From: Actinomycetes bacterium
Lineage (GTDB): Bacteria > Actinomycetota > Actinomycetes > Propionibacteriales > Propionibacteriaceae
NCBI GenBank assembly: GCA_023432725.1
Contig: JAEYUH010000336.1
Coordinates: 1-7,334, forward strand
Direction: 5' to 3'
DNA: 7,334 nucleotides
Both the position numbers and the translations under genes were made by a program. This document shows, one piece after another, positions 4,393 through 7,334 of this stretch. Positions within the stretch are counted from its first letter, which is position 1. Each line of letters begins with the position of its first letter. Below the pieces are notes generated by a model. The model was not told where the DNA came from. It made no database searches and saw only the letters and a list, made by a program, of their open reading frames with translations.

Positions 4393-4395
4393 GTC
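4365..4395. promoter_or_regulatory. GntR-type operator in the gntR-tctC divergent region
   Basis: ACTGTAAACAGT (4366-4377) is a perfect 12-bp palindrome. In addition GACTGTAAAC (4365-4374) and GTTTACTGTC (4386-4395) form a larger inverted repeat matching at 9 of 10 positions over an 11-bp spacer. Both arms hold GTnnAC cores (GTAAAC, GTTTAC), agreeing with the general GntR-family consensus of GT and AC half-sites around a short spacer. The sites overlap the -35 elements of both divergent promoters and the tct -10, as expected for a repressor controlling the operon and itself. Confidence 0.65.
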
Positions 4396-4469
4396 GAGGA
4401 CGACGCCCATCGTCGGGCATGCGCCCGGACCACCGCGGACTGTGCGCACACAACGAAGGAGTTGCCTGA

Positions 4470-5441
4470 ATGTCCAAGAAGTCGTTGGTTGTGGCGGCGT
4501 TCGCCGCAGCCGCCCTCACCATCGCCGGCTGCGCGGCACCCGGCGCCACCACCTCCCCGGACGCGACCACGTCCCCGGCCTCGTCCTTCCCCGAGAAGGA
4601 CCTCCGGCTGATCATCCAGGCCAACCCCGGCGGCGGCTCCGACCTGTCCTCCCGGGCGCTGGCCACCGAGTTGGAGAAGCTCCTCGGCGTCTCCGTGGTG
4701 CCCGAGAACATGCCGGGCGCCGCCGGCGCGCTGGCCATGGAGTACGTCGGCAACCAGCCGGCCGACGGCTACACGATCGGCTTCGGTCCGGTAGAGATCG
4801 CGATGCTCAACACGACCCAGGGCGCCAACGTGCTGCCCGAGAACTACGACCTGCTGGGCCAGATCATGCTCGCGCCCGGGGTCATCTCGGTCGGCGCCGA
4901 CAGCCCGCACCAGACCCTCGAGGACCTGATCGCGGCCGCGAAGAGTGCACCGCTGACCGTCGCCAACTCCGGCGTCGGATCGATCTGGGAGGCGGCGGCT
5001 CTCGGCGTGGCCAAGCAGACCGGGGCCCAGCTGACCCCGGTCGCCTACGACGGCGGCGCCACCGCGGTGGCCGCAGCGGCCTCCGGCGAGGCGGCGGCAG
5101 CCGTGTCCGGCGTCGGTGAGGCGCTCGCCCAGGGCGATGCGGTCCGGATCCTGGCCGTCTTCCACACCGAGCGGCACCCGAAGGTCCCGGACGTCCCGAC
5201 CGCCAAGGAGGCGATCGGCACCGAGCTGCTCTTCGGCGGCTGGGGCGGCATCTACGCCCCGAAGGGCTTGCCGGCCGATGTCCACGCCACCTTGGAGAAG
5301 GCGATCGGTGACGCCGTCGCGACCCAGGCCTACCAGGACTTCCAGGCCAACGCGGGCAACCTCGTCGTGTACCGCAACTCGGCCGAGTTCACCACCTTTG
5401 TCACCGAGCAGTTCGAGCTGTTCAAGGAACTGCTCGGCTGA
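4470..5441 (+). CDS. tctC: TctC/Bug family substrate-binding lipoprotein of a tripartite tricarboxylate transporter
   Basis: The 323-aa protein starts with a lipoprotein signal peptide: MSKK, a hydrophobic core, and the lipobox IAGC with C21 as the lipidated residue. A Thr/Ser/Pro/Ala linker (22-39) tethers it to the outer face of the membrane. The mature part shows Bug-family landmarks: ANPGGGSDLSSRAL (51-64), VVPENMPGAAGALA, DGYTIGFG, and GGWGGIYAPKGLPADV near the C-terminus. These proteins capture carboxylates such as citrate through loops near the PGGGSD and PGAAG segments and pass them to TctAB. GGAG precedes the ATG at 4470 by about 9 nt. It is the first gene of the operon. The substrate cannot be read from sequence, since Bug proteins bind many di- and tricarboxylates and aromatic acids. 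Confidence 0.94.
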   Translation: MSKKSLVVAAFAAAALTIAGCAAPGATTSPDATTSPASSFPEKDLRLIIQANPGGGSDLSSRALATELEKLLGVSVVPENMPGAAGALAMEYVGNQPADGYTIGFGPVEIAMLNTTQGANVLPENYDLLGQIMLAPGVISVGADSPHQTLEDLIAAAKSAPLTVANSGVGSIWEAAALGVAKQTGAQLTPVAYDGGATAVAAAASGEAAAAVSGVGEALAQGDAVRILAVFHTERHPKVPDVPTAKEAIGTELLFGGWGGIYAPKGLPADVHATLEKAIGDAVATQAYQDFQANAGNLVVYRNSAEFTTFVTEQFELFKELLG

Positions 5442-5454
5442 CCCTCCCCCACCG

Positions 5455-5486
5455 GCGGGGGCCGCGGCCGACGGCCCGGCCCCCGC
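5455..5486 (+). terminator. Strong intercistronic hairpin between tctC and tctB
   Basis: GCGGGGGCCG (5455-5464) and CGGCCCCCGC (5477-5486) are exact reverse complements. Inside the 12-nt loop GGCC (5466-5469) can pair with GGCC (5473-5476), extending the stem. It sits 14 bp after tctC and 29 bp before tctB, with no T-run. It likely acts as a partial terminator or a block to 3' exonucleases, favouring tctC mRNA over the downstream genes, as in many binding-protein operons. Confidence 0.6.
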
Positions 5487-5515
5487 TGTCCACCACCAGC
5501 CCAGGGGAGCCCCCT

Positions 5516-6046
5516 GTGACCACTGACCCCGCCACCACTGGCCCCACGGCCGAGGACGCGGTGACCGCGTCGCCGTCGCGGCGCCTCGAACTGGCTGCCG
5601 CCCTCTTCGCCCTGGCCTTCTTCACGGTCCTGCTCGTGCTGGCCACCCAGCTGGAACTGCGCCGCGAGCCGGTCCCCGGCCAGATCGACGCCCGGCAGTG
5701 GCCGATCATGCTCGGCGTCGTAGGCATCGGGTTGTCGGCCTGGCGGCTGGCGATCTCGCTGCTGCGGCCGCCGGATTCGCGCGACGACCTCGAGCCGATC
5801 CTGTCCGGCGGTTACCCCCGGCTGGCGATCACCCTGCTGCTCACCCTCGGCTATGTCGCCGGGTGGGCGGTGCGCGAGCAGGTACACCTCGGGTTCCCGC
5901 TCTTCCTGCTGATCACCCCGCTCTTCCTGGCCGCGCTGGTCGCCAGCTACGGCGCCCGCAACTGGAAACCGCTCGTGCTCTACCCCGTCCTGCTGACCGG
6001 CTTCGCGTACCTGCTGTTCGGCACCCTGTTGAGGATCCCGCTGTGA
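5516..6046 (+). CDS. tctB: TctB small membrane subunit of the tripartite tricarboxylate transporter
   Basis: The 176-aa protein has a polar N-terminus of about 22 residues followed by hydrophobic segments at roughly 25-45, 65-84, 102-120, 126-145 and 152-173. This matches TctB, which usually has four membrane helices and is poorly conserved in sequence. The ARQWPIMLGVVGIGLSAW segment corresponds to the 'FP.....llll...' second helix of the family. TctB forms the membrane complex with TctA and is required for uptake, although its exact part is unclear. The GTG at 5516 is well supported by GGGGAG (5504-5509) 6 nt upstream. Its stop overlaps the tctA start (GTGA), so the two membrane subunits are translationally coupled. 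The assignment rests partly on position between tctC and tctA. Confidence 0.9.
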   Translation: MTTDPATTGPTAEDAVTASPSRRLELAAALFALAFFTVLLVLATQLELRREPVPGQIDARQWPIMLGVVGIGLSAWRLAISLLRPPDSRDDLEPILSGGYPRLAITLLLTLGYVAGWAVREQVHLGFPLFLLITPLFLAALVASYGARNWKPLVLYPVLLTGFAYLLFGTLLRIPL

Positions 6047-7334
6047 ACCCGCTCGTCGACGGCCTGCTGCCCTTCCTTGACGGCTCGACCTGGCTGTTCA
6101 TCCTGCTCGGCCTGGTGCTCGGCCTGCTGGTGGGCGCCTTCCCGGGGATCACCGCGACCATGGCGGTCGCGCTGGCCGCCGGGTTCACCCTCACCCTCGA
6201 GCCGGTCCAGGGCCTGTGCGTCCTGCTGAACATCTACGTCGGCGCCAACTTCGGTGACCGGATCCCGTCCATCCTGGTCAACACCCCCGGCACCCCGGCC
6301 TCGATAGCCACCACGCTCGACGGCTACCCGATGGCGAAGAAGGGCCAGGCCGGCCTCGCCCTGACGGTGTCCGCCCTGGTCTCGGCGGTCGCCATCCTCG
6401 CCAGCATGGTGATCTTCGCGGTCGGCGCCATCCCGATCGCCACCGTGGCGCGCGACTACTTCCGCTCCCCCGAGCTGTTCGCGCTGGTCGTCTTCGGCCT
6501 GACGGTGATGATCAGCATCTCGTCGAAGTCGATCATCAAGGGCGTCCTGGCGGGCCTGTTCGGCCTCGCCCTCGGCACCGTGGGGGTGTTCGGACCGACC
6601 GGAGACCAGCGCTTCACCTTCGGGTCGCTCGACCTGTGGGAGGGGCTCAACTTCATCGCCGTGATCATCGGCCTGTTCGGCATCGCCGAGCTCTTCGACC
6701 AGTTGCTCACCTACCGGCAGAACAAGACGAAGCCGATCTCCAGCCTCGGACGGTGGTGGCCCAACCGTGCGGAGGTGCGACTGCTGGGACGCCCGGTCGG
6801 GGTCTCGGGGCTCGTCGGCCTGATCGTCGGCCTCATCCCGGCCGCCGGCGGCGACATCGCGGGCCTGATCGGCTGGGACCGGGCCCGGCAGGCGTCCCGC
6901 CACCCCGAGAAGTTCGGCACCGGCTACATCGAGGGCGTCGCCGCGTCCGACACCGCCTCCAGCGCAACCCTCGGCGGCTCGCTGACCACCACGATGGCGC
7001 TGGGCGTCCCCGGCGACTCGGTGATGGCGGTGATGATCGGCTCGATGATCATCTGGGGGATCGCCCCGGGCCCGTCCCTGTTCACCAACCGGCCCGACCT
7101 CGTGGTGAGCATCACCGCGATCATGGTGATCGCGACCGTGCTCTCGCTGGGCGTCAGCCTGGTCCGGATGCGGGGCATGGTGAAGCTGCTCGACGTGCCG
7201 AACCACTACCTGTGGTCGATCATCCTGGTCTTCTGCATCATCGGCACCTACGCCACCTCGAACAGCCTGTTCGCGGTCGGGACGATGCTCGTCTTCGGCG
7301 TCCTCGGCGTGATCATGAAGCGCGCCGGGTTCCC
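6043..7334 (+). CDS. tctA: TctA large membrane subunit of the tripartite tricarboxylate transporter (3' end outside window)
   Basis: The first 430 residues are present of a family that is usually about 500 long; the frame is open to the window edge. TctA is the polytopic channel subunit that moves the carboxylate using the ion gradient. It shows the two inverted-repeat signature regions: GLLVGAFPGITATMAVAL (about 27-44) with NTPGTPASIATTLDGYPMAK (80-99), and GLIVGLIPAAGGDIAG (259-274) with HPEKFGTGYIEGVAASD (287-303) and MALGVPGDSVMAV. These PG-containing segments form the re-entrant substrate site. The GTG at 6043 overlaps the tctB stop by 4 bp and has no separate strong ribosome site, consistent with coupling. 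No TctD/TctE two-component pair is seen on this side; control seems to come from the divergent GntR gene. Confidence 0.95.
   Translation, partial: MNPLVDGLLPFLDGSTWLFILLGLVLGLLVGAFPGITATMAVALAAGFTLTLEPVQGLCVLLNIYVGANFGDRIPSILVNTPGTPASIATTLDGYPMAKKGQAGLALTVSALVSAVAILASMVIFAVGAIPIATVARDYFRSPELFALVVFGLTVMISISSKSIIKGVLAGLFGLALGTVGVFGPTGDQRFTFGSLDLWEGLNFIAVIIGLFGIAELFDQLLTYRQNKTKPISSLGRWWPNRAEVRLLGRPVGVSGLVGLIVGLIPAAGGDIAGLIGWDRARQASRHPEKFGTGYIEGVAASDTASSATLGGSLTTTMALGVPGDSVMAVMIGSMIIWGIAPGPSLFTNRPDLVVSITAIMVIATVLSLGVSLVRMRGMVKLLDVPNHYLWSIILVFCIIGTYATSNSLFAVGTMLVFGVLGVIMKRAGF

Noticed and set aside
4246..4449. Upstream extension of the GntR frame
   Set aside because: It would cross the operator and promoters and has no conserved residues; GTG 4245 with GGGGAG upstream gives the normal family length.
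5980..7206. 408-codon open frame on the minus strand
   Set aside because: It is antisense to tctA/tctB, has a low-complexity Asp/His/Arg/Glu-rich translation typical of shadows in GC-rich coding DNA, and no domain is visible.

Overview
The window is very GC-rich. Its dense short-gap gene packing, frequent GTG starts, guanidine-III riboswitch and GntR/FCD plus tripartite-tricarboxylate-transporter cassette all point to a high-GC actinomycete (Actinomycetota). A Propionibacteriales-like genome is possible but cannot be proved from this sequence. Nothing marks a phage, plasmid, insertion sequence or CRISPR array.

Left part (1-2098, plus strand): the 3' end of an aldo/keto reductase gene closes with a perfect 13-bp inverted repeat. 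A 340-bp leader region follows, holding an extended -10 promoter and a guanidine-III riboswitch in front of a Gdx/SugE-type SMR guanidinium exporter. A GNAT acetyltransferase gene then overlaps a MutT-like Nudix hydrolase gene by 4 bp (GTGA).

Middle part (2099-2797): an accessory-looking patch. On the minus strand lies a possible two-gene unit, a 46-aa ORF with a strong GGAGG site followed by a 70-aa excisionase-like helix-turn-helix protein ending in a Lys/Arg tail built from a 9-bp tandem repeat. Its promoter is bracketed by a perfect 16-bp inverted repeat that forms two dyads 32 bp apart. Next to it on the plus strand is a 29-codon ORF that looks like a broken N-terminus of a DinB/DUF664 protein.

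Right part (2798-7334): a PlsC-type 1-acylglycerol-3-phosphate acyltransferase gene converges, with a 2-bp gap, on a GntR/FCD regulator gene. The regulator is divergent from a tripartite tricarboxylate transporter operon in the order tctC (lipoprotein binding protein), tctB (small membrane subunit), tctA (large membrane subunit, cut by the window end). The gntR-tctC intergenic region carries GTnnAC-type inverted repeats over both predicted promoters. This suggests the GntR protein controls uptake of a carboxylate in response to that compound or a derivative. A long hairpin between tctC and tctB probably makes the binding protein more abundant than the membrane subunits.

No wholly new multi-gene system is evident. 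The best leads are the riboswitch with its alternative pairings, the doubly-operated small-ORF/HTH unit, and the GntR-TTT operator arrangement.
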